Source: Eucommia ulmoides
Lineage: Eukaryota > Streptophyta > Magnoliopsida > Garryales > Eucommiaceae
Length of the DNA stretch: 64,000 bases
Assembly: GCA_016647705.1 (NCBI GenBank)
Contig: CM028334.1
Coordinates: forward strand, 2,046,001-2,110,000
Direction: 5' to 3'
Shown here: piece after piece, positions 46,648 through 56,763 of the stretch
How positions within the stretch are numbered: position 1 is the stretch's first letter
Layout of the letters: each line of letters starts with the position of its first letter
Notes under the pieces: generated by a model
Database searches by the model: none
The model's input: only the letters and a program-made list of their open reading frames with translations
Told to the model about the DNA's origin: nothing
Made by a program: the position numbers and the translations under genes

Positions 46648-48537
46648 GGTATATGTTATTGACTTCCCCTGTCATTTTGCACTATACCTAGGGGTGTTCA
46701 AAAAAACCGAACCAAACTGACGAAAAAAAAATCAAAAAAACCCGTCCCTGCATAAAAAATCGCCATGATTGGTTTTTATAGGCAAAAAACCGCAGCACCG
46801 GTTCGGTTGGCGGGTTTAGGGATCTTGAACCGCGGTTTAAACCGCGCCGAACCGGAGTCCCCTAAAACGACGTCGTTTTAGGGGTCTTGTATATATATCA
46901 ATGCATAAGTGCAAAAACCCTAGCCGCCTTGCTTCACTTCTTTCCCGATCTCCTCCCTTCGCAGCTCCACTTCTCTCTTGCTCTTCGTCCAGATCCAAAT
47001 CGATCGCAAAAGGATCTCAACTCTCCCTCCTCATTCCAACCGCAAGCAACAACAGAGATCCGGAGATCGTTCTCATCCCACGCTCCTCAAGGACCTCAAC
47101 CATGAACCATCGCCATCGTAATCTTCAAATCGCAGCTCTCGTTCGTTGTCGCGCGCTCGTAGCCAGCAGATCTCAAATCCTCCATGGCCGTCGCTGCTCT
47201 CAATTCCTCCATTGCCGTCGCAGCCCTCAAATCGTCCATCGCTTTCATAGAATCGATTTCGTCCTCACAAATCCGCCATCGCCTTAGCAAATCTGGTATG
47301 TTTTCTTCATCTTATCTATATGTTAATCAATTACCTATTATGTGAAGGCCATGAAACTTGTTTTCAATTTTTGTGTTTTATTTTTCCTTTTGTTCATTTA
47401 TAGTTCAGTTGTTTTTTTTTTTTTTTTCCTTGCAATTGCGGTTGTTCTTGTTCCTCTTCCTCCCCGTCCCAAACCGAAAACCGCACCGAAAATGTCAAAA
47501 ACCGCATGGTCGGTTGTTTCTCTGTACAGAAACCGCACCGTCAGGGAGCGGTTTCCACCATAGGGAAACCGAGGCCCTCGGTTCAGGGACCAAAAAACTT
47601 CAAAACCGCGTCGAACCGCACCGTGTACACCCCTAACTATACCAGATACCTCCCCTGTCATTTTATAAATACCAAAGACCTCCCCTGTTTTTTTCTCAAA
47701 CACTACTTACCTCTCTTATTCATTAAAAAATAATAAATTTTTTATTATAATATCAATTTTACCCTTGACTATTTAAAAAATAATTAAATAATAAAAAACT
47801 GAAATACATAAAAAAAAACCCCTTTAATTTATATATATTCATCGCCACCTCCTACCACCGCCACCGCCACCTCCCATCGCCGCCGCCCACCACCCCCCAC
47901 GCCCACCACCTCCCACCACCTCCCACCGTCGCTGCCCCACCACCTGCTGCCACCCACCACCTTCCACCGCCACTTCCCACCCCCATTTTAATTTTTTTTA
48001 ACTATTTCATTAAAAAATAAAAATTTAACCCTTTCATTAACCCTTTTCTCTCTCTCTCTCTCTCTCTGGTGGGGGTGGAGGTTAGTGGTAGTGGTGGTAG
48101 CGATGGGTAGTGGTGGAAACAATGGGTGGTGGCGGGGGAGTTAGGCGGTGGCAGTGGCGATGACGGTGGGTGGCAGTGGGAGGTGGTGTTGGGTGGCAGT
48201 GGTGGGAGGTGGCGGAGGGTGGTGGGTGGTGGCAGCGGTAGGAAGTGGCGGTGACGATAGGTAGTGGGAGTTGGGCAGTGGCGGTGGTGGTAGTGGTGGG
48301 AGTTGGGTGGTGGTGAGAGGTAAATATAATTATTTAAAAATTTAAGGGTAGAAAATATAATTTTAAAAATATAGTGATTTTAAAAAAAAAAATAAAAAAA
48401 TCTAAGGGTAATTTTGTCCAAAATGAGGTAAGTAGTGTTTGAGCAAAAAGACAAGGGAAGTCTTTGGTATTTGTAAAATGACAGAGAAAATATCTGATAT
48501 AGTACAAAATGATAGGGGAAGTCAATGACATATACCC
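46648..48537. mobile_element. Foldback element with long inverted arms
   Basis: Left end GGTATATGTTATTGACTTCC and right end (reversed) GGGTATATGTCATTGACTTCC continue as arms of several hundred bp (CCTCCCCTGTCATTTTA, CTCAAACACTACTTACCTC and so on). The arms meet in a CCACC/GGTGG-rich centre (47845-47985 and 48068-48310) with a TC run. TTAGC flanks both sides, and unit A has the empty site (GATTAGTATAAGCTAC). Without the nested hAT it is about 935 bp. A transcript would fold into a long hairpin. No transposase. A diverged half copy lies at 55576-55930. Confidence 0.75.
46689..47635 (+). mobile_element. hAT element nested in the foldback, with promoter-like cargo
   Basis: 947 bp with ends TAGGGGTGTTCAAAAA and TGTACACCCCTA, flanked by a perfect 8-bp duplication ACTATACC (46681-46688 and 47636-47643). 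Near the ends are repeated AACCG(A/C)ACC words. Inside lies AAAACGACGTCGTTTT, a TATATATATC stretch, AAAACCCTAGCCGCC and a pyrimidine-rich GC-richer segment. This resembles the 5' end of a housekeeping (for example ribosomal protein) gene, followed by a donor-like GGTATGTTTTC at 47293. No transposase. It probably carries a captured host promoter and first exon. Confidence 0.85.
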
Positions 48538-48975
48538 TTAGCATACGCTACACTGTTTTCCATTGCAGTTTATTAACAAATCAATTGATATAGTTCATTA
48601 ACATGTTTAACACTGTTTTTCGGCAGTGGTTGGTTGCTAGAAAAGGAGGAGAAAAGAGGGAGAAAATTGTTAAAAAAAAAAAAAACAAAAAAACAAAGAC
48701 AAGTGTTAATAATTTGAAGGATAAAATAATAATTGAATTAAATAACTTTTTTTTTTTAAGGAATGTAGGGCTAGCAAAAGGGGAACAAAATCTATGTATT
48801 ATCAAAAGACTAAACTAACCTCTCAAAACCCCTTCTAGTTTGAAATCGTGTTCCAAATAGCCTTTGTTACAATTAAAAGACGAAATAGTTCATACATATG
48901 TATGCATAGAACATACTAAAATCAATAACACTAAGGAACAAAAGCACACATTTTAACAATTGTTGTTGAATTTAC
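48538..48975. repeat. Unit F downstream flank of DC1 gene
   Basis: Conserved flank, with the landmark GGAATGTAGGGCTAGCA near 48760, ending in C-tracts at about 48980-48998. No gene. Confidence 0.65.
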
Positions 48976-49039
48976 ACCGTCCCCCCCCCCCCTCCCCCCC
49001 TAAAAAAAAAAAAAAAAACCACATCATGACTTCTGAAGA

Positions 49040-50060
49040 ACTGTGTACTACCAGTCGCCCCCATTGTTATCTTCTTCTTCTTTCGATTCCTCCAGCTTTC
49101 AGAATTCAGCACAACGCAAGTGTATGTTGAACTTGACACATCGCACGCACTCAAGTATGCTGACATCATAACTGTAAATAGATTCACCGCAAGAGTTGCA
49201 CGTGGACTTCCATTTGGGTTTGACAAAGGTGAGAGGATGGGGGTGCAACTCGGTGTTGATGGTTGTCCCGTACTTCAGTTTTGCATTTTTATCAAAATAG
49301 CAGAAGTGGTGAATGGATTGGTCGCACTCGGCACAGTGGTAGAACCATTTATTGGGATTCAACTCTTCCTCACAAATTTCACAAAAATACTCAGAAGGAT
49401 GGTCCGGAAGTGGGTGATAGGGAGTGGGTGATAGGTCCAGTAGTCACATGCACAACAATATGCCCCTGATTTATTTATCCTAAGAAGATAATTAGGTGGG
49501 TAAGCTTTACAGGTGATGGGTTGGCACAGAAGCACAATTAAGATCTAAGTAGTAGTTACAAGTTTCGCAGCCATAGTTGAAACAATTGCACGTTCTTTTG
49601 CAAGCTTTACAGTCAAACAGACCATAAGATTTGGGGCCCTCAGGTTAGAGCACGAGCGGGTGTTTTGGGTGAAACGAATGGTTTTGCAACTCAATAGGTA
49701 AGAAGGCGCAATCTTTATAGAGAAAGTAATCGAAAAGAACATAGCCATAAAATGAAGTTGATTTCGATATGATCTGTAAATACCCATTGCAAAACCTTCT
49801 ATCACCACAAGTAGTCGTAGTAGTAATAATAGTTGTTATCTTGTGATTGATTAGTTCACAATTTGATTCCTTTTTATTCTGATCATTCAAAAGAATCAAC
49901 AAATTATCGTGACTGAAATGCTCAATCTTCTTATCATTATTTTTTGTATTCGTATCTTCATAGAGTTCCATTTTCTTAAGAAAATTACGTATCGTCCAAT
50001 TTGATTCATCAACCACTGGTAAGCAAATAAAATTTGAATAATCAAACTATTCTGTCAGCC
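49040..50060 (-). pseudogene. Type I DC1 gene, degenerate (unit F)
   Basis: The 5' part reads SNFICLPVVDESNWTIRNFL, KKMELYEDTNTKNNDKKIEH and FSHDNLLILL. Zinc ligands are then lost (CNGYLQ for CSGCLQ; YGYVLFDYFLYKDC for YGCILCDYFLHKDC). A TAG interrupts RLTE-FDYS and a TAA follows HPLVL (49648-49650 region). A module of about 45 residues (CESCDFRID...HPFELTYH) is deleted near 49410-49440. The last two modules are readable (NPNKWFYHCAECDQSIHHFC, FVKPKWKSTCNSC, LECVRCVKFNIHLRCAEF), with TGA after AEF. Clearly dead. Confidence 0.85.
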
Positions 50061-50167
50061 TTCCACTACCAGATTCTTGCAAAAAAAAAAAAACAAGGGA
50101 GTTAGGGGGGATGTTGGGGAGGATACATAAATTCTTAATAATGAAATATTACACCTATTTTAAAATA

Positions 50168-50340
50168 CAAAAGGACATTTCAGGGCATAAAAAACTCTCG
50201 CCACAGTAGAGTTTGGAGGGGGTCATGTATACAATCTTGCCCCTACGAAAGAAGATTTTTCCAAGATGTAAAGCCGAGACATCCCGGTCATAATTGAGCA
50301 ACCTTGCGATTACGATTATACCCAAGGCTCATCTCCTATG
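50168..50340 (-). repeat. Au-like SINE (unit F)
   Basis: Counterpart of 20513-20680, with the same order of blocks on the minus strand and an intact CAAAAGGACA junction at its tail. It is the empty-site counterpart for the solo LTR in unit G. Confidence 0.5.
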
Positions 50341-50740
50341 CATCTTCAGAACATGACAATAGTTTAATAAATACCCAAGAGGATTGGTCGGTTGGTAAGG
50401 AGAGAGATTATTTTCCTTGTCAACCAGTGATGAATCCCTCATCGCTTGTGTTAATTAAACAGACACCACCTAATTTTCAGTTTTTGACAATTTTGTTTTG
50501 TTCCTGTAATGTTTTGAAAAATTGAAAACAGAAGGGAAACATGTTTTTTGGTGTTTCGGTGGAAAATCCCTTATTTTACGCTTAATATGAAAAAAGTTTC
50601 CTACCCAATTGCAACTTATGTTTCAGTTCCCATCCTTACAAAAAGCGAAAGACCCAATACATGCGATCTCTCTCTCTCTACTAAAAATGATGACGAAAGA
50701 ATTCATGAGCAAAGGCCCAAATATTTATTCGTTATTGGTT
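50341..50740. repeat. Relic of type II upstream region (unit F)
   Basis: 50484-50735 matches 57958-58215: TTTTGTTCCTGTAA, CCTACCCAATTGCAACTTATG, then (CT)n-ACTAAAAATGATGACGAAAG. The type II gene itself is missing from this unit. Confidence 0.6.
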
Positions 50741-51907
50741 GTTTTAATTATTAGTTGTGTTTCTTAAGTTCATATCACGAAGTATGTGTTCTTGCTCAGT
50801 TGTAATGATGGCATGCTATTGTTCATTCGAAACATTGGCGTTGATTACTTTATTAGTTATGGTTACGTTGGTTAATATCATATTTTGAGATTATTGGTTG
50901 TGTTATTGTTGTGCTTGTTTAAAAACCATTCAAATTTTGAAAATGTTGCATAACAAAGGGGTTTATGTCAATTTTTTTTATATACAAGTTATTGGTTGTG
51001 GTTGTGCTAGTTAATATTGTGTTTGGAGGTTATTGGTTTTATTATTGTCGCGTTTATTTGAAAACAAAAGCTCAGAATTTGAAAATGTTATATAAACAAA
51101 GGAAGTTACATCAATTTTTTTATATATAAGTTATTGGTGGTGGTGTTATTTTTGTGTTAATTTGGAAACAATAATTAATTTTTTTTTGAAATGGTGCGCC
51201 CTCCCTCCAAGGGGGGGTGGGGGGTGGGGTGGGGGTTAACAAAAAAATTGAAGCTATACAATTATGTGGATTATGTTGTGTTCAATTTAGAAGAAGTGTT
51301 TAGAACCTTGTTATTGATGATGAATGTTTCACTTATTGTTGGGTTATTTGAAAATAAGAATCAAGAATTCAAGAATGTTGTATAAATTTTTGTTATTTTT
51401 TATTTTTAAGAGTCGTTCTAGTGAAATCGTATTGTTCATTTGAAAATGTATAGTTATTATTGGTTTCAATATTTATTGTTTTTGTTGGTGGACTTATTAA
51501 GTTTATATTATTGGTTATTGTTGAGTTTATTTGAATTGTGCATGACGTGGATTAGACTAATTCTTCAAATCTTTGTAAAAATTAAATAGGAGTAGAAGTT
51601 AATCATTTTTTCATTCTCACTGCCTTATATTATTTATGGTAGAGTTATTTTATTATTTATTTGTAATTCATTTTATTCAATTATTTGTTTTTAAATATGT
51701 TGGCAAAGAAAAAGATCAAATTGAAACAAAAAATACAATATGTATTCCAAAAATAGTCAAATTATAAATATTATAATTTGAGAATATTGTAAAAACAAAG
51801 GGGATTATGCCAATATTTTTCTTTTCTTTCATTGCCAAATTATGCCATTTCTAAATTTCACAATAAAAAATTAAAACCAGTGCCTGAAGGCACTGGTTAT
51901 ACCGTAG
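50741..51907 (+). mobile_element. Helitron relic, 3' end recognisable
   Basis: Ends with a perfect 10-bp-arm hairpin (AACCAGTGCC TGAA GGCACTGGTT, 51875-51898), then ATACCGTAG followed by T. The end is GTAG where CTAG is expected, so the tip may be mutated. Right of it unit G sequence resumes (TTTTTCAGTAAAACAC, as at 8513). The 5' end is not identified; the start given is where array homology stops. The interior has about 110-140-bp degenerate tandem repeats with GTTATTGGTTGTG and GAAAATGTTGTATAA words (50880-51180, 51300-51400). No coding region. Confidence 0.65.
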
Positions 51908-52586
51908 TTTTTCAGTAAAACACAAACTTCTCCCTTTACTCAAGAGTATAAAGAGATGATGTTTAAGTTTTTAAAGCAGAGAAGTTAAAATAAAACCAAA
52001 ACCAAAATACAAGGAGTAAAATACAATTAACCCAAAATTTAACTTAATGTCTTATTAGCATAAGCTACATTGTTTTCCATTGCAATTTATTAACAAATTA
52101 AATAATATCATTCATTAACATATTTAACATTGTTTTTTGGCGGTAGTTGATCGCCAGAGAAGGAGAAGAGGGAAGGAGGAGGGAGAAAATATAAAAGAAA
52201 AAAAAAAGAGAGAGATGTGTTAATAATTTAAAGGGTAAAATAGTAATTGAATTAAATAATTTTTTTTAAAGGATGTAGAGCTAGCAAGAGGGGAACAAAA
52301 TCCATGTATTGTCAAAGGACTAAACTCACCTTGGCAAAACCCCTTTAAGTTTGAAATCAGGTTCCAAAATAGATGTAAAGCCCTCGTTACAATTAAGAGA
52401 TGAAATAGTTCATACATATGCCTATTAAAACCATTAACACGGTAACACTTAATGAACAAAAGCACACATTTTAACAACACCTAATGAACAAAAGTACACA
52501 TTTTAACAAGTGTTGCTGAATTAACACTGTCCCCCTCCCCAACCCCCACCCCAAAAAATACCTCGTGACTCCTGAAGAGTTGCGTA
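51908..52586. repeat. Unit G flank downstream of DC1 gene
   Basis: Non-coding unit sequence (GGATGTAGAGCTAGCA near 52273), with a duplicated 35-bp phrase AATGAACAAAAG(C/T)ACACATTTTAACAA at 52451 and 52485 and a C-tract at about 52531-52552. Confidence 0.65.
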
Positions 52587-53704
52587 CTACTGGTCGAACC
52601 AGTCGTTATCTTTCCATTCCTCCAGCTTTGGAAATCCAGCACAATGAAAGTGTATCCTGAATTTGGCACATCGCACGCACTCGAATATACCAAAATCATG
52701 AGGCCAATGAATAAATTCACCGCAAGAGTCGCACGTGGACTTCCATTCGGGTTTGGCAAAGGCGAGAGGATGGGGGTGCAACTCGGTGTTGATGGTTGCC
52801 CCGTACTTCAGGTTTGCATTTTTATCAAAAAAGCAGAAGGGGTGAATGGATTGGTCACACTCGATACAGTGGTAGAACCAATAATTGGGATTCAACTCTT
52901 CCTCACAAATTTCACAAAAATACTCGGAAGGATGGTCCGAGAGAGGGTGATAGGTGAGCTCAAACGGGTGCTTGTCGTAGCGGTGTTCTATGGTGTGTGG
53001 CAACTGTGCACAAAATTTGTCTATACGGAAATCACAACTCTCGCATTGGAATGTGTAAGATCCACAGTAGCCACATGTATAGCAATATGCCCCTCGTTTA
53101 TCTATCCTAAGAAGATGATTGGGTGGGTGAGCTTTGTGGGTGATGGGGCTTTGCACAGAAGCACATTTAAGGTCCAAGTAGTAGTTGCAGGTTTTGCAGC
53201 CATAGCTGAAACCATTGCACATTCTTTTGCAAGCTTTACAATAAAACAAACCATAAGATTTGGAGCCCTCAGGTAGGAGCACGAGCGGGTGTTGTGGGTG
53301 AAACGAATGGTTTTGCAACTCAGTGGGTAAAAATGCACAATCTTTATGGAGAAAGTAATCACAAAGAATACAACCATAAAATGAAATTGATTTTGGTATG
53401 ATCTGTAAACAACCACTGCAAAACATTCTATCACCACAAGTAGTAGTAGTAGTAGTAATAGTCGTTGTCCGGTGATTGATTAGTTCACAATTTGATTCCT
53501 TCTTATTTTGATCATTCAAAAGAATCAGTGAATGATCATGACTGAAATGCTCAATTTTCTTATCATCATTTTTTGTATTCGTATCTTCACAGAGTTCTAT
53601 TTTCTTAAGAAAATCGCCTATCGTCCAACTTGATTCATTGGCCACTGGTAAGCAAATAAAATTTGAAGGATCAAACTCTTCGGTCAACCTTCCACTACCA
53701 GATT
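52587..53704 (-). CDS. DC1 domain protein, type I (large 3' exon)
   Basis: The only undamaged type I copy: about 372 codons open from a pyrimidine tract and GCAAG acceptor to a TGA. It has five DC1 modules, each with paired Cys/His zinc ligands. Counting from the TTG at 53709, they lie at about 55-125 (HFSHDHSLILL...FCSGC...CDYFLHKDC), 136-183 (HSFHPQHPLVLL...CNYYLDLKC), 193-234 (CESCDFRIDKFC), 246-293 (HPFELTYH...CEICEEELNP...CDQSIHPFC) and 312-357 (HPHPLAF...CDSCG...CAKFRIHFHC). No membrane segment or signal peptide. The ATG of KKMEL in B and F is ATA here (53598-53600), and no in-frame ATG precedes module 1. The conserved upstream codons therefore imply a 5' exon carrying the start, not identified. 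DC1 proteins are plant-specific, often stress- or defence-induced; the role of this one is unknown. Confidence 0.75.
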
Positions 53705-53809
53705 CTTGCAAAAAAAAAAGGGGGGATTGGGGGTTGGGGGGGAGGGGATGTTAGAGAGGATATATAAATTTCTATCATGAAATATTACACCTATTTTAAA
53801 ATATAAAAG

Positions 53810-54824
53810 TGTAATACCCTAAAAATTTATATTTTTGAAAAATATTATTGTATATAACTTTAATATTTTTGGAATTGTTTTGCAAATTTATGGTAAAAAT
53901 ATTTTTTGATAATTTTTGGGGTTTGAATAATAATTTTAAATTGATTTTAAAAGTTTTAGAACTATTGCGCTATTTAAAATATACTTTTAAGAGTTTTTGG
54001 GGTATAATTAATATTTTTTTTTATTTTAAAAAGGATATTTATATAAATAATAAAAAATAATAAAAATATTAAAATGTGTTGTCTTCATGAAATGAAGACA
54101 GCGCATAATAAAATTTTATATATATATATATATATATATGCTTAACATGACATGTTTCATCACGATGATGATGATGATAAAATTAATTATAATTATAATA
54201 ATGCTTCTCTCTCTATATATAGATATATACATATAGAGATTAAAAAAAAAAAAAAAGTTGCAGTTCACTAATTCATGGAATGTTTTGGCGAGAAAATTAT
54301 TCCGATTTTATTTCAAATTTCGGTTCGAATTTCAGGTAGAATTTCTAACTCTTTTAATATATGTATTTAATTTTCCTATCGTGTGATTTATGTTATTATT
54401 GTGATTGAATTTTAACGGTTAAATTTTATGAAATTTTTATGATTATGTCAAAATTATGTGGAAATCATGTCAATATGTTTTATTTATCGTATTAATTAAA
54501 TGCACGTATTAGGGGGGTTGAAGTTCTACTGAGTGTTGACTCACAACCCCACAGTTTCGATTGTAGGGCCGACAAGAGGGAAACGAAGACAGGAATTTTA
54601 GTTGAATTTCTATTTAAAATTGTAATAGTTGTATTTATTATTCACCGTTATAAAAATCTATTCGATAAATTGATAAATTATAAATTCGATAATTATAATT
54701 ATTGTAGCAGTCGCATTGTAAAATTTACCAGATTTTATAGAATGAAAATTCGGTCAATCGATTTCAGTGTTAATTCTCCAAGGGGAGAAACCGCGTGACG
54801 GCATTTGGAAACCGGGTCGTTACA
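53810..54824 (+). repeat. Solo LTR with 5-bp target duplication (unit G)
   Basis: 1015 bp, starts TGTAATACCC, ends CCGGGTCGTTACA, flanked by AAAAG at 53805-53809 and 54825-54829. Units B (CATAAAAGGACC, 20511) and F (CAAAAGGACA, 50168) keep the empty site at the tail of the SINE. Same family as the inverted LTRs in A and C. Formed by LTR-LTR recombination of a full element; no internal sequence remains. Confidence 0.95.
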
Positions 54825-54995
54825 AAAAGGACAATTCTGGGCATAAAAACTCCCGCTACCGCAGGGTTTGGAGGGGGTCATATGTATACAATCTCACCCC
54901 TACGAAAGAAGTTTTTTCCAAGATATAAAACCAAGACATCCCGATGACAATTGAGCAACCTTGTAATTACGATTATACCCAAGGCTCATCCTCCA
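54825..54995 (-). repeat. Au-like SINE (unit G)
   Basis: Counterpart of 20513-20680 (CCCTGCGGTAGCGGGAG, CATATGACCCCCTCC, ATCTTGGAAAAAACTTC on the minus strand). The solo LTR was inserted at its tail. Confidence 0.5.
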
Positions 54996-55575
54996 TGCAT
55001 CTTCGAACATGATAATAGTTTAATAAATACCCAAGATGGTTGGTTTGGTTGGTAAGGAAATAGATTATTTTCCTTGTCAACCTGTGATGAATCCCTCATC
55101 ACTTGCGTTACCTAATTCTGAGCTATATATAAAGTATATGGCTATACAGAATCGAGCCGATTATTAAGTGTTCAAACTTGGTTTGTTTATTTTTCTAACT
55201 ATTCGAGTTCGAGCCGAGCTTGAAATCTTATATTCAAATTTTATTCGTTTAATAATTGAACTGTTCGTGAGCTTAATCGAGTGTTTTTTTAAGTTGTTTA
55301 TTAATTAAATTTAAGGCTTAACAACTATATAGCTAATATGTAATTTTTAATAAAATAAGCTATTTATACTTGCTCCTTGAAAACTTAAATACAAAATTCA
55401 CATATTTAATTTAGTGGCAAATCAAAATATAAAAATTATAAAGAATCAATGTGAAACTATCAATAATAAGTTTATTATAGTAATTAAATAAGTTAAATGA
55501 AAATTCATAAAATTAAAATTTAATTGAATTAAGTTTAGAATGATTTATAATGTAGGATTGTAGTATTAAAGAAAA
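54996..55575. repeat. Unit G intergenic stretch
   Basis: Matches 20690-21190 (GAGCCGA...GTTCAAACTTGG, TTGAACTGTTCGTGAGCTTAA). Part of the hAT-like element seen in unit B. No gene. Confidence 0.5.
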
Positions 55576-55993
55576 AATTTATACCAATGACCTCCCTTGT
55601 CTTTTGACCTTAAACCAGATACTTTTCCTGCTATTTTACAAATATCAGTCAACTCCCTTGTCATTTTGGTAAATGACCACTTATTCCTTTTATGACATAA
55701 ATGCCCTTATGTTGTTGTTTTTTTTAAAAAAAAAAAATTATAAAAATTCGTTAATAATCCCTTATTTTTAAAGTTATAATTTTTACCCTTAATATTTTAA
55801 ATAATTATGTTTATCTCTCACTCTACCACATACTCTCACCACCTACAGCCACTGACCAGGCCCCCACTGCCACTGCCCACCTCCAAATCCACCTTCATTT
55901 TTTTTTCTTGCATTATTTGTTGATGTCATATCATATGTTGATTTTAGCATTGCAAATGCTCTTCTTCTTCTTCTTCTTCTTCTTCTTTCTTTC

Positions 55994-56030
<37 letters not shown>

Positions 56031-56034
56031 CGGG
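55576..56034. repeat. Half foldback relic and CTT/T tract
   Basis: 55576-55930 resembles the left arm of the foldback at 46648 (CCAATGACCTCCCTTGTC, CAGATACTTTTCC, CAAATATCAGTCAACTCCC). It is followed by a CTT microsatellite (about 55957-55987) and a T run (56001-56030). Confidence 0.55.
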
Positions 56035-56040
56035 TTGTTT

Positions 56041-56283
56041 GTAAAGATACAAATATGGCTAGTCATGGCTTATGAGGTGAAAAACCAACATGGAGATTGT
56101 ATTGATCTTCACCAGCGGTTGGAAATAAAGCATCTCATCCCTAGCATCAGACGCCAAGCTGCTGAGCTTTGCTACATCTTGCAGGTGCTCAGACTTAAGA
56201 TAACGCAGGAAGAGATGGTTACCATACCCCTTGTTGGTTCTAGCTATGATAGGTACCCGAGTATATTCGTGGTAGCTTCATAA
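56041..56283 (+). pseudogene. Unidentified exon-like open segment
   Basis: Open frame reading MAYEVKNQHGDCIDLHQR, LEIKHLIPSIRRQAAELC, YILQVLRLKITQEEMVTI, then a stop at 56281. Composition and codon pattern look protein-coding, and a donor-like AG/GTACC occurs at about 56251. Family not recognised. It follows a long T run directly, has no evident promoter, and lies between DC1 type I and type II genes on the opposite strand, so it is likely a captured or retro-copied fragment. Confidence 0.35.
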
Positions 56284-56763
56284 TGATTGTCAATTTTTTA
56301 CTATAATATTCATGATATGTGTTACGGTTTAGGGTGTTTAAGTGGCAACTCACTTCCAGTATAGAAATCGATAGACAACAATCATGGTGATTTCTTCGAA
56401 ATTCTCTGATTTAGTGTTTGGCAACACGAAATTCAAGCAAAGGAATTGGAATTTGGGTTAAAGACATGTAAATTTTATAGATTTGTACATGGCTTAATTT
56501 TCAATTCCACATTTTGAGACTTCAATTCTACCCGAGATTTTCCCGAACATAAAGGGTTGGATTGTTAGAAGTGAGATGACAGTTAAAAAAATGATCATTA
56601 TGGTTTTCCTTGTACGGTTATGCAGGAACATGCAATAATAAATACAAGGATAGAGACGAGAGGAGAAGCGGGTCGACAACTAACCAACTTCCCTCAAACG
56701 GGGATTACTCAGTTGATTTTCTGGTCTAAAAAAATAATAAAAAACCAAAATAAAATAGTTTAA
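56284..56763. other. Intergenic stretch
   Basis: No gene or element recognised. It lies immediately 3' of the type II DC1 gene. Confidence 0.5.

Noticed and set aside
46901..47287. 128-codon frame inside the nested hAT element
   Set aside because: Starts after a promoter-like segment and is Ser/Arg-rich with no domain; better explained as a captured 5' end of a host gene.
52644..53276. 210-codon plus-strand frame opposite the type I DC1 gene
   Set aside because: Antisense shadow of a Cys/His-rich gene; similar shadows occur opposite every DC1 copy.
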